DNA of 14,772 nucleotides from JAFGPJ01 sp964439135 (GCA_964439135.1 CAYTNN010000109.1:1-14772), one strand, 5' to 3'; numbered from the stretch's first letter, positions 1 to 7,750 are shown. The notes: a model not told the origin generated them from the sequence alone. Made by a program: numbers and translations.

Positions 1-230
1 TCCGGGGCTTTGGTTGCGCCGCCGATTTTTATCGCATCTTCGTGAATGACGTCCTTATAAGCCTGGGCGTAGCCGGCTTTATTCGAGACGTCCCAGCCTA
101 ATTCTTCGAAAAACGGGTCTATGAATTCCCTGCGAACCTGGGTCTCGTTATACTGCAGTGAACGATATGCTTCGATATGCCGGTCAAAGGTTTCGACAAG
201 TTCAGCAACTCTGGAAGGTACATCAGCCAT
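1..230 (-). CDS. Restriction-modification protein (type IIG / Eco57I-like), N-terminal fragment
   Basis: The frame is open from an ATG at 228-230 to the window edge, so about 76 N-terminal residues are visible and the gene continues outside. The translation starts MADVPSRVAELVETF and contains REFIDPFFEELGWDV, then KDVIHEDAIKIGGATKAP. This block is characteristic of the N-terminus of large single-chain restriction-modification proteins (restriction endonuclease fused to an N6-adenine methyltransferase, type IIG/IIL) and of related type I R N-terminal domains. In that family the nuclease motif (D...ExK) follows just after the visible part, so catalytic residues cannot be checked here. An AGAGGG sequence lies about 12 nt upstream of the ATG. 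It is transcribed away from the catabolic genes and is probably functionally unrelated. A type I-like R protein is the main alternative. Confidence 0.8.
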   Translation of the reverse strand, partial: MADVPSRVAELVETFDRHIEAYRSLQYNETQVRREFIDPFFEELGWDVSNKAGYAQAYKDVIHEDAIKIGGATKAP

Positions 231-506
231 TAGGTATTTATTCCCTCTATTTCTTAAAACCACAAAAACCGCAAGCCTTTTAAAATATTACCATACTTAT
301 CAGCTAATGTCAAAAATCGATAAAAAGATAACGTTATTTATTCTGCAACAGTCAAATACCTGGGAAAGCTATTGTGAGAGCCGAAAACATGCAGCATATC
401 CCTGCCGGAAAATCCGGCCACACCCGTCTCTCCGCAGATATTAAAAATTGCTTGCCCGGCATGACTTAACATTATATCCTCTATATAAAATTTTTGGGAG
501 TGAGTA
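231..506. other. Divergent intergenic region with a small hairpin
   Basis: This 276-nt AT-rich spacer separates the minus-strand restriction gene from the plus-strand aldolase gene and should hold promoters for both. A perfect 6-bp inverted repeat with a 3-nt loop (GCCGGA-AAA-TCCGGC) lies at 404-418, about 90 nt before the aldolase start. It has no T-run, so it does not look like a terminator. A TTGCCC at 452-457 with TATCCT at 475-480 (17-nt spacer) is a weak promoter-like pair. A possible reading frame across 121-444 overlaps the restriction gene antisense and shows no recognisable protein. Confidence 0.4.
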
Positions 507-1547
507 ATGAAGCAGACCGGTTATTTGCAATGGGCAATTGAAAATACCAGGACGGTATGGTGGCATGATTCGGCGGAACCGGGCGAAGTCGAACGCGGTA
601 TCCGGAGAGGCGCCATTGGCGCTACAACTAATCCATATCTCTCGCATCTTGCTCTGTCCATGAACAAAGACGCCTGGTCCGGAGAGATAGACAACGTGCT
701 GTCAGAGGGCCTGGAATCCGAGAGAAAAGCGGAAAGGCTCATGAGTATAGCAATAACTCACGCCGCCCATCAGTTCGAGCCGCAATACGAAAAAAGTGAC
801 CGCCGGATGGGCTATGTTTGTGCCCAGGTAAATCCCACCCGAGCGGCAGATAGGGAATGCATGCTTTCGATGGCAAGGCGTTTTCACGCATGGGCACCCA
901 ACATTGCGGTCAAGCTGCCGGCCACTGCGGCGGGACTGGATGTGCTTGAGGACTGCACGGCCGAGGGAATCACGACTACGCTGACGATAAGCTATACTGT
1001 GCCGCAGGTAATTGCCGTTGCCGAAAGACATCGCATGGGCTTGCGCAGGGCGGAACAAAATGGGATCGAGCCGGGCAAGTGCTTTGCCGTTATTATGATC
1101 GGACGGCTGGACGACTATCTTAGAGATGTCGCGCACGACAGCAAAGCAAACATCAGCGAATCCGATATTCGCCAGGCGGGATTGGCTGTTTCCAAACGTG
1201 CATATTCGATTTATAAACAGCGTAAATACGAAGCAACGCTGATTGTCGCCGCCCTGAGGGGGACTTACCACATGACCGAGTTAACGGGAGCCGAAGTCAT
1301 CATGTCCATTGCCGTGCCATACCAGGAGATGTTGCTATCGGGCGACTTAGCTCGTGAGGAACGGATCGACCGGCCGATACCAGGCGATGTAATTGAGCGG
1401 CTCTCGGCATTACCTGAGTTTGTCCGGGCTTATGAACCTGGGGGTATGAAGCCGGAGGACTTCATTACATACGGGGTGACGCAAAAAACACTCGCGCAAT
1501 TCTACGAAGGCGGCTGGAAATTATTAGAGAATTTCAAGGTCGAATAA
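507..1547 (+). CDS. Transaldolase / fructose-6-phosphate aldolase-like protein
   Basis: This 346-aa protein is predicted to be a cytoplasmic class I (Schiff-base) aldolase of the transaldolase superfamily, which transfers or cleaves a dihydroxyacetone unit from a ketose. Visible motifs follow the family order: an Asp (D21) before GATTNP (residues 38-43), AQV (106-108), the Schiff-base lysine K136 in AVKLPAT, TAEGITTT in the next strand, and a C-terminal barrel half ending IMSIAVPYQEML. At the position where canonical transaldolases have a catalytic Glu (TEV), this protein has Gln107 (AQV), as bacterial fructose-6-phosphate aldolases do. It is longer than FSA (about 220 aa) and similar to classical transaldolases. 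The start is supported by GGGAG at 496-500, seven bases upstream of the ATG. It is followed 84 nt later by a GarR-like gene on the same strand. The substrate is unknown; the gluconate-type transporter nearby points to a sugar-acid pathway. Confidence 0.82.
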   Translation: MKQTGYLQWAIENTRTVWWHDSAEPGEVERGIRRGAIGATTNPYLSHLALSMNKDAWSGEIDNVLSEGLESERKAERLMSIAITHAAHQFEPQYEKSDRRMGYVCAQVNPTRAADRECMLSMARRFHAWAPNIAVKLPATAAGLDVLEDCTAEGITTTLTISYTVPQVIAVAERHRMGLRRAEQNGIEPGKCFAVIMIGRLDDYLRDVAHDSKANISESDIRQAGLAVSKRAYSIYKQRKYEATLIVAALRGTYHMTELTGAEVIMSIAVPYQEMLLSGDLAREERIDRPIPGDVIERLSALPEFVRAYEPGGMKPEDFITYGVTQKTLAQFYEGGWKLLENFKVE

Positions 1548-1617
1548 TGGTTTGCTGCCGGCTGATAACAAGATATGAAGGTCGGCTTTGGAGTCAGAAT
1601 CACAGACAATAATATAC

Positions 1618-1624
1618 GGAAAGG
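1618..1624 (+). promoter_or_regulatory. Ribosome binding site that sets the start of the GarR-like gene
   Basis: GGAAAGG ends 7 nt before the ATG at 1632. The in-frame ATG at 1575 has no Shine-Dalgarno sequence, and the extra 19 residues would precede the first beta strand of the Rossmann fold. Confidence 0.7.
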
Positions 1625-1631
1625 TTTAACG

Positions 1632-2522
1632 ATGAAGAATATAGGCTTTATTGGATTGGGAATTATGGGCTGCCCCATGGCTAAGAATCTGCTCAAAAAA
1701 GGCTACTCACTCACAGTTTACGACATCGTACCTGAGAAGGTCGAAGAATTGATCGATGCCGGAGCAAAGGCGGGTTTATCGAATAAAGATGTCGCTGAAA
1801 ATAGCGAGATTATAATAACGATGCTGCCCAACTCGCCGGAGGTCAAGGAAGCCGTGCTGGGTAAGAACGGTGTTTTGGATGGCGCCCGGCCCGGTACTAT
1901 TCTTATCGACATGAGCTCCATTGCACCATTGGCAAGCAAGGAGATTTCAGAAAGAGTAAAGGAAAAGAAAGTTGCTATGCTCGACGCCCCGGTAAGCGGT
2001 GGCGAGCCCAAGGCCGTCGAGGGGACGCTCGCCATCATGGTAGGCGGTCCGGCCGAGACGTTCGAAGAGGTCAAGAACATTCTTAGTGTCATGGGGGCTT
2101 CTGTCACGCGGGTCGGTGAAATCGGCAGCGGCAATACCACCAAGCTGGCCAATCAAATCATTGTAGCGTTGAATATCGCCGCGATGTCCGAGGCGATGGT
2201 ATTGGCCACGAAGGCGGGCGTGGATCCGGAAAATGTCTTCAAGGCAATTCGAGGAGGATTAGCGGGAAGTACAGTGTTGGACGCGAAGATGCCGCTTGCC
2301 TTGAAGGGCAACTTCAAGCCGGGATTTCGTATCGAGCTGCACATCAAGGACCTGGCCAACGCGTTGGACACAGCCCATGAGCTGGGAGTTCCTGTTCCCC
2401 TATCCAGCGTTGTGATGGAGGTTATGCAGGCATTGAAAGTTGACGGCAAGGGCGCAGACGATCATGGCGGAATTATCCAGTTCTACGAGAAACTGGCCCA
2501 CGTCGAGGTAAGACAACAATAA
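1632..2522 (+). CDS. garR: 2-hydroxy-3-oxopropionate (tartronate semialdehyde) reductase-like beta-hydroxyacid dehydrogenase
   Basis: The protein has 296 aa, close to the roughly 294 aa of E. coli GarR. The family reduces tartronate semialdehyde to D-glycerate with NAD(P)H in the cytoplasm, as part of glucarate/galactarate and glyoxylate catabolism. The N-terminal Rossmann motif is GFIGLGIMGCPMAKNL (GxGxxG at residues 8-13). The substrate-binding signature is DAPVSGG. The catalytic lysine is K171 in GSGNTTKLANQ, and the C-terminal helical domain contains KDLANALDTAHELG. It lies 84 nt after the aldolase-like gene, probably in one transcript, and converges with the GntP permease gene. Close relatives (3-hydroxyisobutyrate dehydrogenase, the sulfolactaldehyde reductase YihU) share the fold. 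The intact DAPVSGG signature fits GarR/GlxR better, but the exact substrate is inferred. Confidence 0.85.
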   Translation: MKNIGFIGLGIMGCPMAKNLLKKGYSLTVYDIVPEKVEELIDAGAKAGLSNKDVAENSEIIITMLPNSPEVKEAVLGKNGVLDGARPGTILIDMSSIAPLASKEISERVKEKKVAMLDAPVSGGEPKAVEGTLAIMVGGPAETFEEVKNILSVMGASVTRVGEIGSGNTTKLANQIIVALNIAAMSEAMVLATKAGVDPENVFKAIRGGLAGSTVLDAKMPLALKGNFKPGFRIELHIKDLANALDTAHELGVPVPLSSVVMEVMQALKVDGKGADDHGGIIQFYEKLAHVEVRQQ

Positions 2523-2528
2523 CCTGCA

Positions 2529-2579
2529 AGGGCAGACATGTGCGCCTGCCCAGGGCAACCACATGGGGTTGCCCCTACA
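2529..2579. repeat. Double-hairpin palindromic repeat, possible bidirectional terminator
   Basis: Two adjacent inverted repeats fill the gap between the converging GarR-like and GntP genes. The first is GGGCAG (2530-2535) with CTGCCC (2546-2551). The second is a perfect 8-bp stem GGGCAACC (2553-2560) with GGTTGCCC (2567-2574) around a 6-nt loop. The following CCCCTACA overlaps the TAG stop codon of the GntP gene (2575-2577). From memory, paired stems of this GGGCAACC / GGGCAGAC type with a TGTAGGGG edge resemble dispersed REP/MITE-like repeats seen in many environmental bacterial genomes; this window has only one copy to judge by. The position suggests it may also end transcription from both sides, although there is no T-run. 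Confidence 0.6.
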
Positions 2580-3948
2580 CCGCGGGTACCATAGGCAGCA
2601 GATACGCGAAGAGCATTGTGAATCCGAGCCCTATCAGTCCGAGCGCGGCCGTGACAATAGTCCACGATTTGAGTGTTTCTACTTCTGTAAAACCGCCCAT
2701 CCGCGAGAATATCCAGAAGCCGCTGTTGTTCATCCAGTCGCCAACCAGCGAACCGCTACCTATCGCCATCGCGAGGTATACAAGATTGCAGCCGAGCATT
2801 TCGTGCGATATACCCATGGCTGCGAATATGGAGACGGTTGTAATCATCGAAACTGTTCCGGAGCCCTGTGCGAATTTCATAACTACGGCAACGGCAAATG
2901 CTATCAGCAACAACACTAATCCTACAGTTTGAGCTTCAGTTTGACCTTGACCGCCGATCATCTCCTTGAGCAAATCCTTAATGCCGGCCTCTCGCAACAT
3001 GGCGCCGAATGCTCCGCCCCCGGCTGTGATAAGGATTATGATTCCGCCGCTCATAAGGGCAGTTTCGGCTCTTGTGGCCAAATCTTTGAGTGATATTTTG
3101 CGATAGTGAACCAATATAAACATGGCAACAGCCGCAGCGAGCAGCAGCGCCATATCCCGGCTTCCCAATACGGCGGCGATTTGGCTCATTGGTTTACCAA
3201 CGCCCAAAGCCTTGGTCACGGTATTCAGGGAAATCAGAATCACCGGCAGTGCGATAGGAGCGAAAGAAATCCAGAATGGAGGGAGTTGATTTTCATCGAG
3301 TGGGTCCGGCTCGGCTTGGCCGGCGTATGGCCGCATCGGGATATCCATTCGCCGATTAATAATCTTGCATACCAGCACTCCGACGAAAGAAGTGGGAAGG
3401 CCGATTAGCAGACCGATGATCATCATCAGGCCGACATCGACTTTGAGCTCGCTTGCCATAAACAACGGGCCTGGCGTCGGCGGAATAAGCGTGTGCGCAA
3501 TTCCCGCGCCGGCGACGATAGCTGTAACGTACAGCACATAGTTTTTGTGTGTCCGACTCCACAACGAGCGGGCCAGTGGGACCAGCAGGTAGAAAACAGT
3601 GTCAAAGAAAACCGGAATCGAGAGTACGAATCCGCTCAGCATGAGTGCCGTAGGTGCTCTTTTTTCGCCAAGTACTTTAAGAAAAGACCTCACAATCCGG
3701 TCGGCGGCTCCGCTGTCCATCATGCACTTGCCGATGATTGCCGCCAGGGCGATTACAATCCCGATACTCCCGGCGACCGAGCCGAATGCCTGCCCCACGC
3801 GGGTTACCTTATCAGCGAACTCGCCAGGCGAGAGCAGACTCACGACTATCGCTGAAGTAATCAGCGCGACGAAGGCATTTAGCCGCAATACAAGAATCAT
3901 CGCAATGAGCAAGACGACGCCAATAACCAAAATAGCGATCGGATTCAT
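2575..3948 (-). CDS. gntP: GntP-family gluconate/sugar-acid:H+ symporter
   Basis: This 457-aa, very hydrophobic inner-membrane permease has about 12 predicted membrane segments spread along its length. The family carries gluconate and other hydroxy acids with protons. Diagnostic stretches include GKCMMDSGAADRIVRSFLK and SGFVLSIPVFFDTVFYLL, which match the conserved GxxxxxSGGADRI and GIPLFFDxGFxLL segments of GntP transporters. FAQGSGTVSMIT near the C-terminal half also fits. The length is close to the usual 440-450 aa. GGAGG at 3958-3962 lies 9 nt upstream of the ATG. It is the last gene of a minus-strand run, 37 nt after the TIM-barrel gene. Its TAG stop lies within the edge of the palindromic repeat. 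The family call is firm; gluconate as the actual substrate is not. Confidence 0.9.
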   Translation of the reverse strand: MNPIAILVIGVVLLIAMILVLRLNAFVALITSAIVVSLLSPGEFADKVTRVGQAFGSVAGSIGIVIALAAIIGKCMMDSGAADRIVRSFLKVLGEKRAPTALMLSGFVLSIPVFFDTVFYLLVPLARSLWSRTHKNYVLYVTAIVAGAGIAHTLIPPTPGPLFMASELKVDVGLMMIIGLLIGLPTSFVGVLVCKIINRRMDIPMRPYAGQAEPDPLDENQLPPFWISFAPIALPVILISLNTVTKALGVGKPMSQIAAVLGSRDMALLLAAAVAMFILVHYRKISLKDLATRAETALMSGGIIILITAGGGAFGAMLREAGIKDLLKEMIGGQGQTEAQTVGLVLLLIAFAVAVVMKFAQGSGTVSMITTVSIFAAMGISHEMLGCNLVYLAMAIGSGSLVGDWMNNSGFWIFSRMGGFTEVETLKSWTIVTAALGLIGLGFTMLFAYLLPMVPAV

Positions 3949-3985
3949 AAAAAAATACCTCCAAACATTATCTCCATATTGTCAC

Positions 3986-5068
3986 TCACAAATCCAGGTG
4001 TTCCTTAGCGTAAGCAAGGCATTGCTTAATATTAGCTTCTTCAATCCTGACCAGCTTATCCATGGGCAGATGATTGACCTTCGGCAGAATCTGCTTCGGC
4101 GAAGCATTAGCGCGTACATATCTTAAAGTACGAGCCAGGTCGGAACCCGGCACGTCCTCAAACGTCGCCCAGTACTTCTCTGTCAGGCAGGGAACTTGAA
4201 GCGGATCTCGTGTTGCCATTTCCAGACTGAAATTGATCCTGGGATTCGCCTTTAGAAATATTTTAATCATCTTCGGCAGATCGAGCACACCCCGCCCCAG
4301 CGGGACATCGGCAAGCAGAAAGCCGTCTTCGTATTCAGCCAGTGCCATATCTTTGAGATGTACTGAGAATGCGTAAGGTGCGTACGCTTCGACGACCGCC
4401 ATCGAGTCTTCCAGAAGAGCGAAGCTGTTGCCTGTGTCGACGCACACGCCGAGGTATTCGCTGCTGATGCTTCTGAGCATATCAAGCATTTGGTCGATAC
4501 GCCAGTCTTTGTGATTTTCAATTGCCAGTCGTATACGGTGCTCTGCCACAACCGGCTCGGCCAACTGCAGTGACTTGCCGGTACGCTCAGCGAAAGCTCT
4601 GAACTGTTCGGCCCTGTCGAACTGCTCGTACCGCCGGCCGCCTATAGCTGTGCGGACTACTCCGGCTCCGGCCTGCCCGGCCGTCCGAACCGCTGCATCG
4701 AATCTTTCGACGCCGGACTTATCACGGGGCAGAAAAACTGAACCTTCAATAAACATATCGTATTCTTCAGCTTTTTGCCGAATTTTACGGGCGTAGGCTT
4801 GATCTCGAACGCCTAAATTCATCTGGATTCCGCCGGCACCGATATTATGACAATGATCGAGGAAGTTCAGCGGGTCACCAAGATTGCCCTTCATTTGACC
4901 GGTGCGTTCTGCCCTGAGCCGAATGTTGAAGGAAAAATCTGCAATTCCAAGCCGGGACTTTTTTATTTTCTCCGTGCTGTATATTCTGCCCGTACACCCT
5001 AATGTGGCTGCCGCCAAACCACCGGTAATTGAGTATAGTACTTCTCTGCGATTCATAGTCTTCAACAT
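3986..5068 (-). CDS. Sugar phosphate isomerase/epimerase-like TIM-barrel protein with Tat-type leader
   Basis: The protein has 360 aa. The N-terminus MLKTMNRREVLYSITGGL carries a twin-arginine motif and a short hydrophobic stretch, so export of the folded protein is likely. The rest fits the xylose-isomerase-like (AP endonuclease 2) TIM barrel. Candidate divalent-metal ligands appear in family order: E184 (IENHKD), D211 (CVDTGNS), H237 (SVHLKDM) and E283 (SLEMATRD). Members isomerise or epimerise sugars or related keto compounds, often next to Gfo/Idh/MocA oxidoreductases as here (51 nt downstream of one). AGAGGAGAA at 5078-5086 favours the ATG at 5066-5068; a second in-frame ATG at 5054-5056 is also possible. 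A Cys after the hydrophobic region (TLGC) makes only a poor lipobox. The substrate is unknown. Confidence 0.8.
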   Translation of the reverse strand: MLKTMNRREVLYSITGGLAAATLGCTGRIYSTEKIKKSRLGIADFSFNIRLRAERTGQMKGNLGDPLNFLDHCHNIGAGGIQMNLGVRDQAYARKIRQKAEEYDMFIEGSVFLPRDKSGVERFDAAVRTAGQAGAGVVRTAIGGRRYEQFDRAEQFRAFAERTGKSLQLAEPVVAEHRIRLAIENHKDWRIDQMLDMLRSISSEYLGVCVDTGNSFALLEDSMAVVEAYAPYAFSVHLKDMALAEYEDGFLLADVPLGRGVLDLPKMIKIFLKANPRINFSLEMATRDPLQVPCLTEKYWATFEDVPGSDLARTLRYVRANASPKQILPKVNHLPMDKLVRIEEANIKQCLAYAKEHLDL

Positions 5069-5119
5069 CGGTAAAAATTCTCCTCTAAATGCCGGTATTC
5101 AGTCCAAGGTCAAAATACA

Positions 5120-6583
5120 TCATACATGTTCAGGTACAACAAACGGCTCGCGGTAGTTCCGGCGTATATACATATTTGCCATGTCACTAAATTCGCCGAC
5201 AAATTTCTCACTTGTTCGATCGAAAGTCAGATAAGGTCCTATGGTCAGGGGCTCTGAAGCCAGGTCCACCTTATTCGCTTTTAGATGATCAAGACAACTC
5301 TCAAAAGATTCCGCCAGGATATTGTTTCCTGCGATTATTTCTTTGATCTTCTCGACAGGTTCGTTGCGTCCGAGCCGATAGGATATATTTGCCATATGGC
5401 ACAGTGCGGCAGAGATGTGACCTTCGAGCATATTGGCTCTGAGGTCACTGACTTTTCGGCTGCGCATCGCTTTGATAAAGTTGCTCTGATGTTCGCCGCC
5501 TCCGTCACCGGGGAACTGCTTGATTCTTTTGTGGTTATTGTCATAGGCCCAGCCGCCGCCTCTGCCGCCACGAAAATATCCTCCCTCGCATTGGAGCACC
5601 ATTCCAAAGTTTGTGCCTCTATAGTGGTCACTGGCGCGAAGGCCTTTTTTCCGTCGCAGGCCGCGAACTTCATAAATCATCGGGACCGGCTTATAGTCAA
5701 AGAAAGTAATCTGCGTATTGGCGGTTTGTCCGTCATCGTCCAGGCAGAACCGCCCGCCAATACTGATTGCTCCGGGCGCAATTTCCTGCTGACCGATCGC
5801 CCATCGGCTTTCGTCTATATTGTGAGCGCCGAGATTGCCGACCTCTCCCGTGCCGGTATCCCAAAACCAGTGCCAGTCGTAGTGCAGGTTTTTCCGCATT
5901 AATGGCACGAGTGGTGCCGGTCCCTGGAAGAGGTTATAGTCTACCGATGCGGGGATGGGCTGAGGCCCATTGACTTTGCCGATACTCTCACGGAGAAAAT
6001 AGCTGATTGCCCGGACAAGTCTTATTGAGCCAAGGCTGCCTTGATTGATATATTCCACCGCTGCCTGCAACCCTACATCGGAGCGGTCCTGTGAACCGAC
6101 CTGCACAATCCTTTTGTACTTATCGGCCGCTTCGACCATCTTACGGCCTTCCCAGATGTTATGCGAGGCGGGCTTCTCCACATATACGTCTTTGCCTGCC
6201 TGACAGGCCCAAACCATCATTAACGCATGCCAGTGGTCGGGGGTGACGATGACAACGGCATCGATTTCTTTGTCATCAAGCAACTTGCGGTAGTCCGTGT
6301 ATGTGGTGACTTTCTGATTACGGTCCCTGAAATTTTTGGCCTCGAAGTCCAGAAACTCAGTGTCAACATCGCAGAGCGCGACTATGCGAACGCCCCGTAC
6401 TTTGCCGAACAGGTCGATGTGCTCCTTGCCCTTTTTGCGAAGACCCACTATGGCAAGGCGAATGTCATCGTTTGCTCCCAGTGTTTTTAGTGCGGCTCCG
6501 GCACGTGATGTTGAGCCGATACTTATACAAGCGGCAGCCGCCGTTAAGTTCCCGATAAAGTCTCTGCGAGTGAGTCTGTTCAT
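5120..6583 (-). CDS. Gfo/Idh/MocA family oxidoreductase with Tat leader
   Basis: This 487-aa protein starts MNRLTRRDFIGNLTAAAA, a clear Tat signal (RRDFIG) followed by an alanine-rich hydrophobic stretch. A Rossmann NAD(P)-binding domain follows, then the family lysine motif VYVEKPASHN (E136, K137) and a C-terminal domain containing GNLGAHNIDESRWAIGQ. The family oxidises or reduces sugars and cyclitols with a tightly bound nicotinamide; exported members with such leaders are abundant in Planctomycetota. The dinucleotide-binding loop reads GLRKKG instead of the usual GxGxxG, so the middle glycine is an arginine. The ATG at 6583 is preferred over an in-frame TTG seven codons upstream because AAGGGG (6590-6595) lies 6 nt before it and the Tat motif then sits at the usual distance. 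It probably heads the transcript through the TIM-barrel and GntP genes. Confidence 0.88.
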   Translation of the reverse strand: MNRLTRRDFIGNLTAAAACISIGSTSRAGAALKTLGANDDIRLAIVGLRKKGKEHIDLFGKVRGVRIVALCDVDTEFLDFEAKNFRDRNQKVTTYTDYRKLLDDKEIDAVVIVTPDHWHALMMVWACQAGKDVYVEKPASHNIWEGRKMVEAADKYKRIVQVGSQDRSDVGLQAAVEYINQGSLGSIRLVRAISYFLRESIGKVNGPQPIPASVDYNLFQGPAPLVPLMRKNLHYDWHWFWDTGTGEVGNLGAHNIDESRWAIGQQEIAPGAISIGGRFCLDDDGQTANTQITFFDYKPVPMIYEVRGLRRKKGLRASDHYRGTNFGMVLQCEGGYFRGGRGGGWAYDNNHKRIKQFPGDGGGEHQSNFIKAMRSRKVSDLRANMLEGHISAALCHMANISYRLGRNEPVEKIKEIIAGNNILAESFESCLDHLKANKVDLASEPLTIGPYLTFDRTSEKFVGEFSDMANMYIRRNYREPFVVPEHV

Positions 6584-6817
6584 AGGTTTCCCCTTAGTTA
6601 TCAACGGATCGTTTCGTTTTTCCGTATGAAATTCTATTCACAAACCAGCTACAGAAGTCAAATATAATTTTTCTGCAATGTCAACTATTATTCAGATAGC
6701 CTTCATGGGACATTGAGATTCATGTAAAGCATATCATATCCGGCAGACCGTAAAAAATATTTTTTTGGGAGTATTAATCTCGATTCAGACCGTTTTTAAT
6801 CCGCTTATTAAAAGATC
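6584..6817. other. Intergenic spacer with a direct repeat
   Basis: This is a 234-nt AT-rich gap between the SDR gene and the Gfo/Idh/MocA gene, both on the minus strand. It probably holds the promoter for the downstream minus-strand run. On the minus strand, TTGACA occurs at about 6680, but the nearest TATATT lies only about 12 nt further on, too close for a standard pair. The octamer CAGACCGT occurs twice in the same orientation, at 6744-6751 and 6786-6793, 42 nt apart. No coding signal or clear terminator hairpin was seen. Confidence 0.4.
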
Positions 6818-7549
6818 TCAGCCAACCATCATATGTGGAGGCGTTATTATCAGCTCCGGAACGACTGCACGGGGTGGTAGCTTGGCAATTGTCACCACAC
6901 AGGCGGCTATGTCCTCGGGCTGGAGCATCTTCGCGCGTTTTTCCGGGGGCGGCGGTGTGGGACGCTTGTCGATGATGGGTGTGTTCGTCTCTCCGGGATA
7001 GATGTTGGTGACTTTTACTCCGTTTGCAGATTCTTCCAGGTTCACAAAGGTGCCGAGTGCGCCCGTGGCAAACTTTGATACGCAATACGGCATACCCGCC
7101 AAAAGCATCGCGCGTTTACCCGCCAGAGACACGATATTAACTATCAGGCCCGAACCTTTCCTACGCATCGCGGGAAGAGCGGCATAAATACAATTGAACG
7201 TCCCTGTCGTGTTAATCTTCATTACCCTGTCGAAATCATCCGGACTGATATTGGACATCATCCGATCCCCGACATTGATTCCTGCGCTGTTGACGAGGAT
7301 ATCGACAGGTCCGAGTTCACTGTCGAGCCATTCGAACAATTTCGAAACTTGTTCACGGTCGGTTATGTCACAAGCACGGCTGACACATGGAAATTCACCT
7401 CCTGCGGTTTTGACGGCATCTGCCAGAGCTTCTTTGTTGGTATCCGCCAGTGCGACCCTGCAACCTTCGGCCGCCAGGGCCTTAGCGATACCTAATCCGA
7501 TACCACCCGCTCCACCGGCGACTAACACTATCTTCCCGTTCAAATCCAT
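6818..7549 (-). CDS. Short-chain dehydrogenase/reductase (SDR)
   Basis: This 243-aa classical SDR is predicted to be cytoplasmic and NAD(P)-dependent. It shows GGAGGIGLGIA at the N-terminus (the TGxxxGxG nucleotide-binding loop), LADTN at the end of the second strand (an acidic residue there favours NAD), CDITD, VNSAG, catalytic S141, and Y155/K159 in YCVSK, followed by IYPGETNTP. The length is normal for the family. TGAGGA at 7557-7562 lies 7 nt upstream of the ATG. It is divergent from the Fe-ADH gene across a spacer with a strong palindrome. Its C-terminus is rather short and ends with a PPHMMVG tail. SDRs of this type oxidise polyols, sugar acids or hydroxy acids; the substrate cannot be assigned. 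Confidence 0.88.
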   Translation of the reverse strand: MDLNGKIVLVAGGAGGIGLGIAKALAAEGCRVALADTNKEALADAVKTAGGEFPCVSRACDITDREQVSKLFEWLDSELGPVDILVNSAGINVGDRMMSNISPDDFDRVMKINTTGTFNCIYAALPAMRRKGSGLIVNIVSLAGKRAMLLAGMPYCVSKFATGALGTFVNLEESANGVKVTNIYPGETNTPIIDKRPTPPPPEKRAKMLQPEDIAACVVTIAKLPPRAVVPELIITPPHMMVG

Positions 7550-7600
7550 AATTTAATCCTCACTTGTTCGGCTAATTCATTGCCACCTGAAATATTGGCA

Positions 7601-7620
7601 CAACCTGAATATTCAGGTTG
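7601..7620. promoter_or_regulatory. Perfect 20-bp palindrome, probable operator between divergent genes
   Basis: CAACCTGAATATTCAGGTTG is identical to its reverse complement. It lies between the divergently transcribed SDR (start 7549) and Fe-ADH (start 7767) genes. A partial extra half-site, ACCTGAAATATT, occurs just upstream at 7585-7596, and TGCCA (7581-7585) pairs with TGGCA (7596-7600). On the plus strand the last TTG of the palindrome begins TTGCGC (7618-7623), which with TATTTT at 7640-7645 (16-nt spacer) could be a -35/-10 pair. A dimeric regulator bound here would cover that promoter. No regulator gene lies in the window, and the binding family is not recognised. Confidence 0.6.
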
Positions 7621-7750
7621 CGCTTCTTGTGTCGGAGTATATTTTATGTGTGTTGCTGATAAAACTCAAATGAATAATGTTTTCGTCCGAGCAAAGAGAA
7701 AATTTGAGAAACCGGGCTGTTTTTCGTATGATACGGCTTGTGATGCAGAT

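Noticed and set aside
121..444. Plus-strand open frame of 107 codons near the left edge
   Set aside because: Its first third is antisense to the restriction gene N-terminus and the remainder crosses AT-rich intergenic sequence; no protein-like features.
507..2522. Sulfoglycolysis (transaldolase plus YihU-like sulfolactaldehyde reductase)
   Set aside because: The pairing is tempting, but the reductase has the DAPVSGG signature of GarR-type enzymes, and the transporter is GntP. No sulfoquinovosidase or sulfosugar isomerase was recognised.
5285..5902. Plus-strand open frame (205 codons) inside the Gfo/Idh/MocA gene
   Set aside because: Antisense to a gene with firm motifs; no ribosome binding site or recognisable fold.
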